64,000 nucleotides of DNA from Cercospora beticola (GCF_033473495.1 NC_088943.1:1220001-1284000); one strand, 5' to 3'; shown: positions 45,920 through 56,811, counted from the first letter of the stretch. Program-made: numbers and translations. Notes: a model not told the origin generated them from the sequence alone.

Positions 45920-46569
45920 CTAACCAGCCCCACGAACATAGCTTATTGCCGCTGCATGCAATGAGGCTGGTGTAGTCAGCTCCGTGACTCCTTTAGCGAC
46001 AGGCTCAGCAGCCATACATGCTCGAAAGTACGCTGTAAGCAGCTCCTTCCAATCGCAAAACGCCCCCTGCTGCGACAACACCGTACTCGGCAACTTCACA
46101 AATTGCATCTCACAAGTTCGAGGGTTCCCGTTCCGCAACTGCACCCTCCACTGCGTCTCGGCACCCAATCCTGTATTGGCAATCCGGTTCCATTTTTCCA
46201 TAGCCCGGTCGTGGAAAGGTTCGGGCTGAACGGTCATGTTGTCGAAGAGAGCATATTGCGGATTATGTTTGTCGATTGCGTTGAAGGATAAGTATACGCT
46301 TGTTCGGACGTCGTACCTGATTTGGTCAACCTATTGCACGAAGGAATGGAACGGGGTTGTTGTCTAGCACACCAGTGATGAGTTGTGCCAGATCCAAGGG
46401 TATAATTTATCCCTATGACAAATTTCGGAAGCGCATCGATCTTGATATGTGATTCGATGATGCGATTGAAGGATTTTGAGACCAAGCGAGTGGAGAGCCA
46501 GAGGTCTTGTGGTTCAACGAATGTGAAGATGTGGAGATATAGTTCTTCTGGTAGAGATGGAAGAGGCAT
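45920..46569 (-). CDS. Small F-box protein
   Basis: 197 residues from exons 46569-46373 and 46316-45920. The intron (GTGTGC..ATCAG, branch TTGAC) joins GTTHHW to YDVRTSVYLSFNAID. The F-box is at residues 1-45 (MPLPSLPEELYLHIFTFV, WLSTRLVSKSFNRII), which docks Skp1 in SCF ubiquitin ligases. The rest is a short conserved-looking domain of the type found in many fungal F-box proteins (KWNRIANTG, CEMQFVKLP), with no leucine-rich or WD repeats to name a substrate. In-frame sequence above 46569 has no ATG. It lies tail to tail with LYS1 (152-bp gap). Splice choice rests on frame and branch only, so the middle of the protein is less certain. Confidence 0.75.
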
Positions 46570-46823
46570 AGTATCGAGCCTGATGCTTCGTGCTATTTTA
46601 CTCAATTTTTCAAGAATCTAAAAAATCTAAAAATTGGGACAACAGATGAGTCCAGTCTCTCCAATACGGAGAAGGTATATGTCTTTCTCTAGAAAGTAGA
46701 TACGTGAAGATGTGTTGGTCATTGAGAATGTAGAGCAGCCTCGGCACGGAGGTCCGAGCTCCAAGCTCGACAGCTCCTTCCGTTTCTGCGAGACGTGAAT
46801 GAGCTTCATGATCAGCAGTCGCC

Positions 46824-48671
46824 ATGCGCTCTCGTCTCAATGCTGCCGCGCAGCAATTGACACCGCTCCAGTCCCTGATAGCCCGAAGATGGCGGCCACA
46901 ATGGGCTTGTCAGCACCATCTGGCTTCACAACAGCCATGGATCCGCAACCTCGCGACCTCGAGCTCGATCGGCAAGCAGGATGAAAAACCATACTATGTC
47001 ACCACGCCGATATTCTACGTCAATGCCGCTCCTCATGTCGGACACATGTACACCATGATACTAGCGGACGTTCTAAAGAGATGGCAAGTGTTGAAAGGCA
47101 GGAAAGCTATCCTGCTGACGGGGACGGACGAGCATGGCATGAAGCTTCAGCGCGCAGCACAGAAAGCTGGCATGGAGCCTCAAGAGTTCGTGGATAAGGG
47201 AGCTGAAGTGTTCAAAACTCTTGCTGGGCAGGTGGGCATCAGCAATGACATTTTCATCAGGACTACGGACAAGGAGCACAAGGAGGGCGTGGAGTATGCT
47301 TGGCAGATGCTGGAGGAACGAGGGCATGTGTACGAGAGCAGGCACGAAGGCTGGTATAGTGTGTCTGATGAGACATTCTATCCTGCTAGTCAGGTACATC
47401 TCATTGTGGAGCCAGAGACAGGGAGGAAGATTATGGCAAGCATTGAGACTGGGAAAGAGGTCGAATGGACAAGTGAAGCAAACTACCATTTTCGATTGGG
47501 TGATTTTCGTGAGAAGCTGTTGCGCTTCTACGAAGAGAACCCGGACTACATTGTGCCGAAGTCTAGGATGGACGACGTTGTGCATCAGGTCAAAGCTGGA
47601 CTTGAAGATCTCTCTATCTCACGCCCTGCAGAGAGGCTGACGTGGGGTGTGAGAGTGCCTACAGACGAGTCGCAGACGATCTACGTGTGGCTCGATGCTT
47701 TACTCAATTACGCGACAGCGGTGGGCTACCCATTCACACCCGGCAAAGAACCTGCTACTGGCTTTCCGCCGGACGTGCAGGTCGTGGGCAAGGACATTGT
47801 ACGGTTCCACTGCATATATTGGCCTGCCTTCCTCATGGCGCTAGATCTACCAATTCACAAACAAGTCCTTACGCATGCACACTGGACCCTTGGCAAGAAG
47901 AAGATGGCCAAGAGCAGCGGTAATGGAGTCAATCCCTTCTTTGCTCTTGAACGCTTCGGCATCGATCCATTGCGCTGGTACCTCATCCACGAAGGCGGCA
48001 TAGCAGACGATGCGGATTATGACAATGCCTTCATTATCGAAAAGTACAAGAAGGGACTTCAAGGCGGACTTGGAAATCTCCTGGCGCGGATCATGCGAGG
48101 TAAAGGATGGGATGTCGAACGCGCAGTCAAGCGCTTTGCACACCCGGAGGCGTCCACCGAGCCTCTCCTGTTGAAAGAGGGTGATACTTCCACAGCCAAA
48201 TTTTACACCAAGTTACAGGCTGTGCCATCACGAGTCGACGAGTCCATGGTTCGCCTCTTGCCAAACAAGGCCTTACAGGAGATCATGAGACTCGTCTACG
48301 ACACAAACAATGTGCTGCAGCACCAATCGCCTTGGACCCGCGTCACCCAGCTCCGCTCAGCAATGGCCGACACCACAGGCCAAGAGCTCGATGATCTTCG
48401 ACAAGCGGGCACATCCATCGAAGAGCTAGAAGCAGACATCGACAGGAGCATCTACTTGGCCGCCGAGGCTCTGCGGCTCGTCGGCATCATGCTTCAACCC
48501 TTCATGCCCACAGCCTCAAAACGTCAACTCGACATGCTAGGCGTGGCAGAAGATCGGAGAAGCTGGGAATGGTGTCAAGTCGGAAAAGACGACAACTTCG
48601 GTGTCCCATTTCATCAAATCGGCAAAGGCGAGAAGGGACTTTTGTTCCCGCCACTGACCAGCGATTTCTAG
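46824..48671 (+). CDS. MSM1: Methionyl-tRNA synthetase, mitochondrial
   Basis: Class I aminoacyl-tRNA synthetase charging mitochondrial tRNA-Met, 615 residues in one exon. The first 50 residues are Arg/Gln/Ser-rich without acidic residues (MRSRLNAAAQQL, RRWRPQ), a mitochondrial targeting sequence. The catalytic domain starts YYVTTPIFYVNAAPHVGHMY, with HVGH at 71-74 as the HIGH motif. TGTDEHG binds methionine, and WYSVSDETFYPAS belongs to the insert region. The KMSKS loop reads KKMAKSSGN near residues 358-366, with Ala in place of the first Ser. The anticodon-binding helical domain (DPLRWYLIHEGGI, KGLQGGLGNLLARI) follows. No C-terminal tRNA-binding appendage is present, as expected for the organellar enzyme. 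It is divergent from the F-box gene, 254 bp apart. Confidence 0.95.
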   Translation: MRSRLNAAAQQLTPLQSLIARRWRPQWACQHHLASQQPWIRNLATSSSIGKQDEKPYYVTTPIFYVNAAPHVGHMYTMILADVLKRWQVLKGRKAILLTGTDEHGMKLQRAAQKAGMEPQEFVDKGAEVFKTLAGQVGISNDIFIRTTDKEHKEGVEYAWQMLEERGHVYESRHEGWYSVSDETFYPASQVHLIVEPETGRKIMASIETGKEVEWTSEANYHFRLGDFREKLLRFYEENPDYIVPKSRMDDVVHQVKAGLEDLSISRPAERLTWGVRVPTDESQTIYVWLDALLNYATAVGYPFTPGKEPATGFPPDVQVVGKDIVRFHCIYWPAFLMALDLPIHKQVLTHAHWTLGKKKMAKSSGNGVNPFFALERFGIDPLRWYLIHEGGIADDADYDNAFIIEKYKKGLQGGLGNLLARIMRGKGWDVERAVKRFAHPEASTEPLLLKEGDTSTAKFYTKLQAVPSRVDESMVRLLPNKALQEIMRLVYDTNNVLQHQSPWTRVTQLRSAMADTTGQELDDLRQAGTSIEELEADIDRSIYLAAEALRLVGIMLQPFMPTASKRQLDMLGVAEDRRSWEWCQVGKDDNFGVPFHQIGKGEKGLLFPPLTSDF

Positions 48672-49283
48672 CTGTCCGCATCAACGCAAAGACGAAGGCA
48701 AGAACCTGTAGCATAGCCCTGCACCAAAGAAATCCTCTCAGGTACAGATAACACAGTAACAGTACTTTGTACACGCGACACCAAATTCTCTACCTTTTGC
48801 CATTTCAGTTCGTCTCTGTGTATCAATATCCTGTCTCTCATGTCTGCGCCGCAATCCTTGTCCGAGACCCTACCTGTGTCACCTCATCCTTCGCCAAAGT
48901 GTAAGAGCGTCGGAACAATACGCGGTGCGGCGGCCGCGAAAGCGGCCTCACCGGCGAATCTGATGACCCGAACAGCACCTGCAGCTGCAGGCACCAATCC
49001 ACGGCGGCCTCAAATCCGGGCGACTTCACTTGCTGGAAGCACAACCCCTGTCGTCATCTCTCGACCCGCCGCCCTCTCTCACTGCTCAGTGCAAGTTCAA
49101 CAGTAGTTTGCAACTTGTGGACTAGTTGGTGCGAGCGCACAGCAGCACTGGTGGCGAACGACAAGAGACTGGAAGTGCGAGTTTCGAAGGATTATGCTTT
49201 CGCGGTTGGCGGCCGCATGGTGTGCTTGTGACTGATTTGACCACTGACTGTCCCTGCAGGATTGCAGATCGAGTCATCTCGTA

Positions 49284-49304
49284 CTGCTGCTGCTGCTGCT
49301 GCTG
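49284..49304 (+). repeat. CTG/CAG trinucleotide microsatellite, 7 units
   Basis: Seven perfect CTG units in non-coding DNA, followed by TTGGCGGCG. Confidence 0.9.
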
Positions 49305-50017
49305 TTGGCGGCGCAGCATCGACTTCAGTATGCTAGAATGCTCTTTCTGTGACTCAGTACCAAAGTTGTGAATGTGAAGATCGGAAAATTGCAGTAGAAA
49401 CGCTCGATTTCGTGTCGTGTGAACGATCATGCAGATAACTAATAATCTATTTCAGAAAGCACAGTCATGAAATCCTTCGGTGAATGGCCGATGAGCCACC
49501 TGCCATTGTGTTTCCCCCTCAGCACTTGATGTGAGAATTGGCCTGTCTATTCTCAAAACTCCTTCGTAATGCAGCGGACTAAAAATGGTCCTCACTCAGT
49601 AATGATCCCTCTGCAGGTTTGCCATAACGCTTGAAACATTGCAGTCAAGTCCAAAATTTCCCAGCGCTATGCCTTCAAACCAATAATGTCGATGAGTCGT
49701 GAGACAATCCTGTGTTCCAACGCCGCCTTGAATGCCGTGTGTTGTGAATGAGTAACGAAGTCCTGCCAGAGGACTTCAGAGTTGCATCTGCGTAGTGAAA
49801 TGCCGACGCTCGGTAGAATGATGAGTCTTCCCGCCACCGGAGAGGATTTGAGCCACGAGAGCCTTCCTCTCAGCGACCGGTGATGTGTTTAATTGGTGTC
49901 GGACGCCTAATTTGGTCATCTGCAACAACCAGGCAGCCGTCTGGTCCACCATATAAGAGGTGTCGAGAGTGCTTTCCAGCGGTCCAGCCGTCACTCTCAG
50001 CAGCACTAACTTGCTGC

Positions 50018-50311
50018 TCAGCGACGGCTATTTGGTGGATCGCGAGGTTGAGGTGCTCCTCGTCCACGTTGCTTAATGATCCCCCGCCGGCTGTTTGGAG
50101 GGTCTCGCGGTTGAGGATCTCTTCGTCCGCCAGCGGATCGGTTTGCTCGGCTCTGGGACGCCATTGTGTAGAAGCTGGCGCTGTCTCGACGGAACTGAGT
50201 CTCAAATCCGGCGAAGCGGTTGCTGTTCGGAGGGTCTCGAGGGTTCGGGTCTACAACCATAAAGCTGTTCGGTAGGTTGAAGATTGTTCGCTCTGTGTCC
50301 AGGTTGTACAT
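50018..50311 (-). CDS. Possible 97-residue repeat protein
   Basis: Open frame from the ATG at 50311 (MYNLDTERTIFNLPNSF) to the stop at 50018. It contains the motif PRDPPNS three times, as PNPRDPPNSNR, PQPRDPPNSRR and again PQPRDPPNSRR at the C-terminus, separated by Arg-rich linkers. No family is recognised. The minus-strand frame beside it is also open from about 50205 to 49870, with repeats of its own (DEEILNRETLQ, DEEHLNLAIHQ) but no ATG. At most one frame is likely to be used, perhaps joined by splicing. The repeat DNA alone could keep both open by chance. Confidence 0.25.
   Translation of the reverse strand: MYNLDTERTIFNLPNSFMVVDPNPRDPPNSNRFAGFETQFRRDSASFYTMASQSRANRSAGGRRDPQPRDPPNSRRGIIKQRGRGAPQPRDPPNSRR
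50026..50290. repeat. Diverged short repeat, GCTGTTTGGAGGGTCTCG family
   Basis: Related + strand segments begin at about 50026 (GGCTATTTGGTGGATCGCG), 50088 (GGCTGTTTGGAGGGTCTCG), 50222 (GCTGTTCGGAGGGTCTCG) and partly at 50263 (GCTGTTCGGTAGG). The first three are followed by GAGGTT, CGGTTGAGG or AGGGTTCGG. Spacing is irregular (about 62, 134 and 41 bp). Confidence 0.6.
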
Positions 50312-52895
50312 GATATTGATGTCAATCTGGATGCTGCTGAAGGTGTGCCAGTCTTGATGGGTTGTCGTGGGTGGCACTCGGAGTTGTTCTTGTCTGTAGA
50401 CTGAGATATATCGGCGTTGAAGTGAAGTTGGCTTGGTTGTGGTGTGCTATGATAGTAATTTCGAGGTGAGATGGGAAGTCAGCAGGCATTGGAGAGATCA
50501 ATATACTTTGAGGACTGAGAAGAGAGTGTCCCATTGGCCAATGTGCTCTTCTGCCTTAGCAGGCAGTGCTCTGACTCCGTGCCCCCAGCGGCCTCAGTAG
50601 GGCGCCAGTAGCAATGGGCGGAGCACCGAGTCACAGGTCTGAAGAAAGACATGCTGCCTTCCTACTTGTGGAGCCAACGACAGTCACACAGGGCAGGACA
50701 TCCAAATGTCTCTCATCGTTACGATGACCTTATGCTTCATTTGTTGGTGGCCGTGGTGGCAAAGACCCAGACATGCCAGACCTAGCCGGAAGGGATGTAG
50801 TGAAGGATTCCGTAGGCATCGAAGTGGAAGAACGGGCGGCACAGCACAGGCCGCTAGCAAGTGGGTGAATGACCAGTAGCTAGGTTCAGACACCGAGTGT
50901 CATCTGGAGCAGGCCAGTCAGCGGCGCGGAAGGGACCAAGCGTCCAAGTGAATATGGGCGGCGAGGATAAGGCAGCAGCCCAGGCAGAAAGGGTGCCTGG
51001 GAATGGGTACGGCGAGGATCGGGGAGGTCGTCGTGCAGGCCGATTGTGCAGTCATGCCGCACGCGTGATCGTGCGCTCCGCTGCACGCTGCCGCAATGCC
51101 GCTCGAGCGCAATGCGCAGCAGAGAGACGTGTAGACATGTAGCAGCATGAAAGGACGATGACTGTTTCGTGGCCTTCCAGTGCGCATAAGGAAGAAGGAT
51201 GGCGCTCGGACTTTTGCTGACCTCACCTCGCAGAGCCGATTGCCGAAGCTGAACACCACCTCTCCGCCCGTACCTGCGCCATCTCAGCTCGCATTATTGG
51301 ATACACGCTGGCCCAGCTGCTGTCGGCAATGCATGAGGCGGAAGATCCAACAGACCAGTTGGCTCGATGTTGCTCGAGCATTGACGGGAATAAAGCGATA
51401 CGAGAACGCAGCATGAACTCCAACATCCGCTTGTCTGCGATAGTTCACCAAGTGGGGACTCCAGATGAGGCGCAGGGCCATGACTGCCACTAATTTGCAT
51501 CTCCAAGATGGCAATGTGAGCAATGCTCTAGCATCATACCTCGAATAAGATCCTCAGGAAGTGGCCGTGCCCGGGCCTGATTCTTCCAGGTGAAATCACA
51601 TTGCCCTGTCTCTTTGTCTGGGCACGCGAAAGCGCCCATGCAGACATTTGTGAACCAATCGATGAGATGGCACTACTGTCGCCATATATCCGCTAAGCCC
51701 TGGAGACCAGCACGAGGTAGCCGCAATTCCTCTGGCCAGCACAAGAGGAGCCGAATACGCCTCAACAGGCCACCTCCTTCAGGATCGTGACTTCCGAAGC
51801 TGTGGCTCACCATACTGCGACTGTGCGCTCCAAGTCCTGGCGGGACCAAATTGCATTCGAAACCGCACACGAACCGAAATAGACCTCTGTGCCATTGATT
51901 GCAATCTGGAGAAACAACCAACACGAGCCCACGTCCCACATCAATCTCGAAATCGGACACCGGCGTCGCTCAATTTAGCGAGACCACAGCATCGGGTCGC
52001 GCAGAGAGTGCACCAGGTCACAAGATCCTGCCACGCTTGCCTCACACGTCCTGTCCCCCGTCTTGCGCCGAGCCACGGGCATGCAATGTACTCACAACCT
52101 GCTTCCTCTTGTCGTGAGTAGTCAGAAGTACAAAGTCGCGCAAAGTACCAAACACTCTAACAATGCACTCACGTAGCGAACCCACCATTCTGACCACTTT
52201 CCCCATTCCATCCAAACTCCGCGTATCACAAACACTATGCAAATCACATGCACGAAATCCAAAGGTTGCGCCACAGTGCACTGGTAGACTGGTACCTGCG
52301 ACCTGTAACCTGTCAGCCCGTCTAGCTTGGAGACTTGCGCTGTAGGGCTGAAGCGTGCGGGTCGCACGGCAAGCACTGCATCATGCAGGTAGCATCCTTC
52401 CCAAATCGGCGCGGCCTACTTTCTGGCCTCACATGTTCGGAGTGACCGCGCAATCCACACTTTTCGATATGAGACAATTTACGACATGTGTTATTGTTGT
52501 ATTTCTTGTTGGCAATTAAATGGCGAGGTACCCTTTGCTTGATTGCCTTTCTGTCACTGGCATGCGGCAAATTGGCTATGTAACTCGAACGTACGTGGCC
52601 GGACGCGCAATCAATAATCCTATGGAGAGTGGACTTGCAGTTGGGACCATATTACACGTGGACCTTGTAGTAGCCTAGTGTTGGACTCACATTGGCGCTA
52701 CATTGCATGTAGCCACGTGTGTTCATCGTTCGTGCAGCGATGAGCGCTCACCTAGCCGCTAGTAATTGAGTATAGACATGCTCCCCATTTCATACAGGCA
52801 GACACGATTTCGTTCTGGACGCGAGTGCCTTATCGTAAGCGCAACCTGTCCGCCCAGCAAGAGAAACACACAGTGCTCATGATCTCTGTTTCTCA

Positions 52896-55800
52896 TCAGT
52901 CGTCGCCTTCTTCGCTTTCGTCGTCGTCATCTTCATCATCGTCATCATCCTCGTCCTCGTCGTCGTCGTCATCATCGCCCTCAGGAGCTTCAAGTCCGTA
53001 GTCGTCCTCAAAGAATGACAACTCCTTCACCTGAACCTGGAATCCGGCCTTCGAGAAATTTTCCTCCATCTTCTCCTTCATACTTGTCGCGCAAGTAACA
53101 ACCATATTCGCAGTCTTGGGATCGAAAAGTGGCAGCAACCATTTCCGGATCGACTCTCGCACTTCTTCCACGGACACCGCTTGGATCTTCTTCAGCATGT
53201 CTTTCGACCACGTCTTCGACACGCCTCTCAGAACCTGTCCAGAGAAGCTCTCGTCAGCAGCCACGCCCATAGTTGGTGCCTCTTCTGCCATTTCATAGAC
53301 AATCTCCCCAACCGCGCTTTCGATAGCAAGCTTCTTGAGCTCTTTGGTGCCGTTTGCATAGCCTTCGATTTCATCTTTGCCAGCGACGAAAGCTTTATAG
53401 CAATCAGGTGAGCGATCGATCCAGAAATAGAGCTTGCCGAGTTCGATGGTACGGCGGATAGTGGCACCGTATGCAAGACCTGTACCGCGGATGGAGGTCC
53501 AAAGAGGGCCTTCGACTGCGCGTAGGAAAGCAATGGCGACCATCAGTGCTGGGAGATCCGGTTCGGAATAGGTTGAAGGGCCTTTGGATGTGAGCACAAT
53601 GTACGAGCTATCGATTGCTGCAATCGAAACGATATATGCTGCTGATCCAGGATTCTTGCTGACTTCGGAGAGCGTCTTGGACGAATCGTCAAGGGGCTCG
53701 AGAGGTTTTGATGTGTCGAGGCCATCTGTGAGCGCTTTCCATGCCGTGACAGGGTTCTCAAGTTTATTCAAGTCCGCAGCCACGTACACGCGGAAGTTCT
53801 CTGGTCTGTGAAGTGCCGAGCAGAGCTGTTCGAGCTTGGCAATGACTGCTTTCTCGTCGGTCTTTAGCAGCTTCCTCAAGCGCTTGAGGTACAATGTCTT
53901 GGTGAGCGCCGATGTAGCACGTCGATTCGCAGACCGATTGGAGTGGATCATACTGTTCACTGCCCAAGCCATGCTATCGCCAGCACGCTTTTCGCTAGGT
54001 AGATCGGCCAAGAGCTTCGTCAAAGTCGCGTGAAGTCGCACTGGGTCGTGGATGGCATCGAAGAAGACAGTCCGTATACGAGAGATGGCCTGCTGATAAG
54101 TCGCCGGTTCTGTCATCATCGTGAGGCCAAGCATCTGCTGTCTCCCGCTTGAGCTGGAATCCATCCAGTAAGCTGTGGTGAACTTCTCCAGGTCCGAAAC
54201 TAGATCCTCAAACTCGATTCGTTTGCCGTCTATTGTGACCGGAGTGGTGAAGAAGTTCGTGATGTAGAGGCTCAGTATGGGTCGGAGCTCGTCTGGCACA
54301 CTTGCTGTGCCGAAATACACCTTGATTCGAACGAAATTCGAAGGAATGTGCTCAAAATGAATGAATGTTGACGACCCATCATCAGCGCGATCAATGATTG
54401 CTTGTGCATCCTTGTCGCCAGACCCCATCTGACGAGCGAGACCGGAACGGGCAGTTCCAGTGCTGATGAAGTTGACAGATTCTGCGCTCGGCTGCGGGAA
54501 CTGCTCGAGCATAGAATCGGGAATGGATTTGCCATTCTCAGCTTTGGCCTGCTCAAGCTTCTCGGCCAGCTGCTTGAGTCCCTCCTCTCCAAGCTTCTCT
54601 TGCTGTGCCTTCACTCGAGCTTTTTCTCCATCCGCTAGCTGCTTTTGAAGCTCGTGAGAAGGTTGTCCGAGCACACAAACATGATGCGCGTCCACGAAGT
54701 ACTTCTTGAGGAAGTCTCTCCACTGCTTTTCCGACCACTTGGCAATCTCGTCAAGCTCATTCATGTTCTCCAAATCCTTCAGGAATCGCCCATCCCGCGC
54801 GCTGAAACAGTGGTCCTCAATGATTGGCTGAGTAAAGAAGTCTTCAGCATTCTCGGCCTGTTCAGTGATGCGCCTTCGCTCCCGCTTCAAGCAGTCTTGT
54901 AGATATGTCATGTCTAGCGGCTTCGCTACTGTCTCCTTTATGACCTCGACGAAGCGCTGATATACTTCGCGTAGTCGTCCGGTTTCCACTGAGGTCAAAT
55001 CGAACCAAATTACAACATCAGGCCTTGTCTCCACTTCGAAGTAGACACCACTGCACAATTGCTCGCGCTCCACGAGAGTATTCTCGAGCACACTGATCGG
55101 GGAGTTGGCGAGATATGTCATCAGCACGGAGAGGGCTGCATTCGCAACAGCGTCATCACAGCTCGGTCCCAGGTAACCTATAGTGATTTCACCCATCGAC
55201 TCGTCTTCCTCAGGAAACTTGATAGTATCCACCTTGGTTTCGGTCAATTTTGGAGTTGGCTTAGAATCAACCCAAGGTCTGCGGAACGGAGCGTCAAGTG
55301 TGGGAACATCGTCCACGATCGATGTCTCAAAGTCGTCCAAGATCTGCAGCAACTCATCGTGATCGATGTCGCCTGTTATAATCACCCTCAGGTTCTTGGG
55401 CTGGTACATCTCCTTATGGTATGCTCGTATGCGGTCGGCTGTGAGACGTCGTAATTCCGGCGTTGTGCCACCCGTCTCCGAACGGAAGCCATTACCTTCT
55501 GGATAGAGGAGCCGTCTTCGCTGAAGCTCCATCAGATCATATGAGGTGTTTTCACGAGCTTGCATTTCAGAGTAGACGACACCGGCGTCGTGGCCTGTGC
55601 CGTCGATGTGATGCACTTCGGTGTAGCATCCTGCATCAGTCAACGTAGGCACGATCAAGTGCTCGAGATACACAGGCAGAATCTGTGCAAAACCTCCCCA
55701 GCCAGCCGTCTTGAGGGAATAGGATGTGTAGTCTGTAGCGGTGCCCGCGTTCGTGGTGGAAAAGGCTCTTGACGACAATCGGTCAAGCAGGCCCGTATAC

Positions 55801-56039
55801 TTGTACGTCTTGGAGCCCATGAACACCAAGTGTTCAAGGGTATGCGGTGAGCCCGAGTCATCATTGATCTCGGTGGCAAGAGCGAATTCACCTTCGACCT
55901 TGGGCCCAGCTCGATCCACAACAGCTATTCGCATGCCCGTTCGGGGGGATTCATACTGTGTGATGCTGACGGGAGCATAGTCAAGACTGAACTTCTGGAT
56001 CGTCTTGAAGCGCGGCTCCATCTTCTTGGAGGCCGGCAT
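52896..56039 (-). CDS. M16-family zinc metalloprotease, YOL098C/C05D11.1-like
   Basis: 1047-residue single-exon protein of the large inverzincin group related to insulysin and presequence protease, but closest in type to the uncharacterised yeast YOL098C group. In-frame sequence above 56039 has no ATG, so it starts MPASKKMEPRFKTIQKF. The inverted zinc motif HTLEH is intact at residues 66-70 (SGSPHTLEHLVFMGS), and a downstream acidic ligand is expected near VVYSEMQARENTSYDLM. Further M16 features are YQPKNLRVIITGDIDHDELL and the second-half domains (SVPDELRPILSLYITNF). No mitochondrial presequence or signal peptide is evident at this start. The C-terminus is a run of about 28 almost purely Asp/Glu residues. 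It should be a peptidase forming a closed chamber for short peptides; the substrate is unknown. It diverges from the INO80 subunit gene. Confidence 0.92.
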   Translation of the reverse strand: MPASKKMEPRFKTIQKFSLDYAPVSITQYESPRTGMRIAVVDRAGPKVEGEFALATEINDDSGSPHTLEHLVFMGSKTYKYTGLLDRLSSRAFSTTNAGTATDYTSYSLKTAGWGGFAQILPVYLEHLIVPTLTDAGCYTEVHHIDGTGHDAGVVYSEMQARENTSYDLMELQRRRLLYPEGNGFRSETGGTTPELRRLTADRIRAYHKEMYQPKNLRVIITGDIDHDELLQILDDFETSIVDDVPTLDAPFRRPWVDSKPTPKLTETKVDTIKFPEEDESMGEITIGYLGPSCDDAVANAALSVLMTYLANSPISVLENTLVEREQLCSGVYFEVETRPDVVIWFDLTSVETGRLREVYQRFVEVIKETVAKPLDMTYLQDCLKRERRRITEQAENAEDFFTQPIIEDHCFSARDGRFLKDLENMNELDEIAKWSEKQWRDFLKKYFVDAHHVCVLGQPSHELQKQLADGEKARVKAQQEKLGEEGLKQLAEKLEQAKAENGKSIPDSMLEQFPQPSAESVNFISTGTARSGLARQMGSGDKDAQAIIDRADDGSSTFIHFEHIPSNFVRIKVYFGTASVPDELRPILSLYITNFFTTPVTIDGKRIEFEDLVSDLEKFTTAYWMDSSSSGRQQMLGLTMMTEPATYQQAISRIRTVFFDAIHDPVRLHATLTKLLADLPSEKRAGDSMAWAVNSMIHSNRSANRRATSALTKTLYLKRLRKLLKTDEKAVIAKLEQLCSALHRPENFRVYVAADLNKLENPVTAWKALTDGLDTSKPLEPLDDSSKTLSEVSKNPGSAAYIVSIAAIDSSYIVLTSKGPSTYSEPDLPALMVAIAFLRAVEGPLWTSIRGTGLAYGATIRRTIELGKLYFWIDRSPDCYKAFVAGKDEIEGYANGTKELKKLAIESAVGEIVYEMAEEAPTMGVAADESFSGQVLRGVSKTWSKDMLKKIQAVSVEEVRESIRKWLLPLFDPKTANMVVTCATSMKEKMEENFSKAGFQVQVKELSFFEDDYGLEAPEGDDDDDDEDEDDDDDEDDDDESEEGDD

Positions 56040-56811
56040 GGCTGTCGAGGGCCTGAAGCGGCCAAGATTGTGCTTGCCGTGGACGAAGCAGCCCCAGAGG
56101 AGGTGAATGTTCTGGGGAGGCTTCCGGGAGCAGATTTGCCTCACGCAGCCAGCTCGCAGGAGTGTAGTCACCGGGAGCAGTATGGTTGCACGGCTGGCGA
56201 GCTGCGATGATCTGTGACGCGCGAGCGAAGTGATTGGAGTGCAAATTCCCACACTCGCATGCTTGTCTCACAGCTCAGGCCGCCGGCGCCAAGCTCGTCC
56301 GCCAATGGTTTGCAGGTGCGTCACTCTGGTCACCTCCACCTCCAACCAGCAGCTCAGTGCATGATCAAGTCAAGTGAAGACAACGCATTGCGGGATCAGT
56401 TGGTGCGCCAAGAGTGTCAGCAGACTGCCGACGTATTGGTGTAGCAGCAGAGACCGAGAAATGGGTGGTGATGCGGACAGTATATTGGCTGGCGTTTGTC
56501 GCATCGGAACGGGAAGTGTATAGACTTTGTACAGCTGGGCAGCTTTCGGTAGCAGCGGACGAGGCTTGCTCGCTGTGCTTGCTGCTGCGTGCTCGAGCTA
56601 CGGATCATCGCCCAATTCGCTCGCTCCCTGCCCCCATCACCAATTCATTCTCGCGCGCGCATGCTCACCCTCTCCACCAACACTCCGTCGCCAACATCTG
56701 ATCGAGCACGATGATACAGCACACTCGAGTGCGGCCGCATGCGATACCGTAGCTGCCGTATCAGCCTTTTGCGCCTGTGTCAGCACCTGAAACCACCGAC
56801 CACCGCCCGCC
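56040..56811. promoter_or_regulatory. Divergent promoter, M16 protease / INO80 subunit
   Basis: 772 bp between divergent starts, so both promoters lie here. The IES1-proximal part is C-rich. No TATA-like site stands out. Confidence 0.4.

Larger units (their letters stand above)
48672..52895. other. 4.2-kb stretch without a conserved gene
   Basis: This is the longest gene-free interval of the window. It lies between the 3' ends of the convergent MSM1 and M16 protease genes, so it holds no obvious promoter for either. It contains a CTG microsatellite (49284-49304), a diverged repeat (about 50026-50290) and one small repeat-bearing ORF. I see no transposase, reverse transcriptase, terminal repeats or tRNA. 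A lineage-specific gene, a non-coding RNA or a decayed element could be present. Confidence 0.5.

Noticed and set aside
48840..49106. 88-codon + strand frame after MSM1
   Set aside because: Ala/Pro/Ser/Arg-rich with no motif, in the convergent 3' region; looks like chance in GC-rich DNA.
56040..56252. N-terminal extension of the M16 protease that would resemble a targeting peptide
   Set aside because: The in-frame extension has no ATG; the first ATG (56039) already gives the expected family start.
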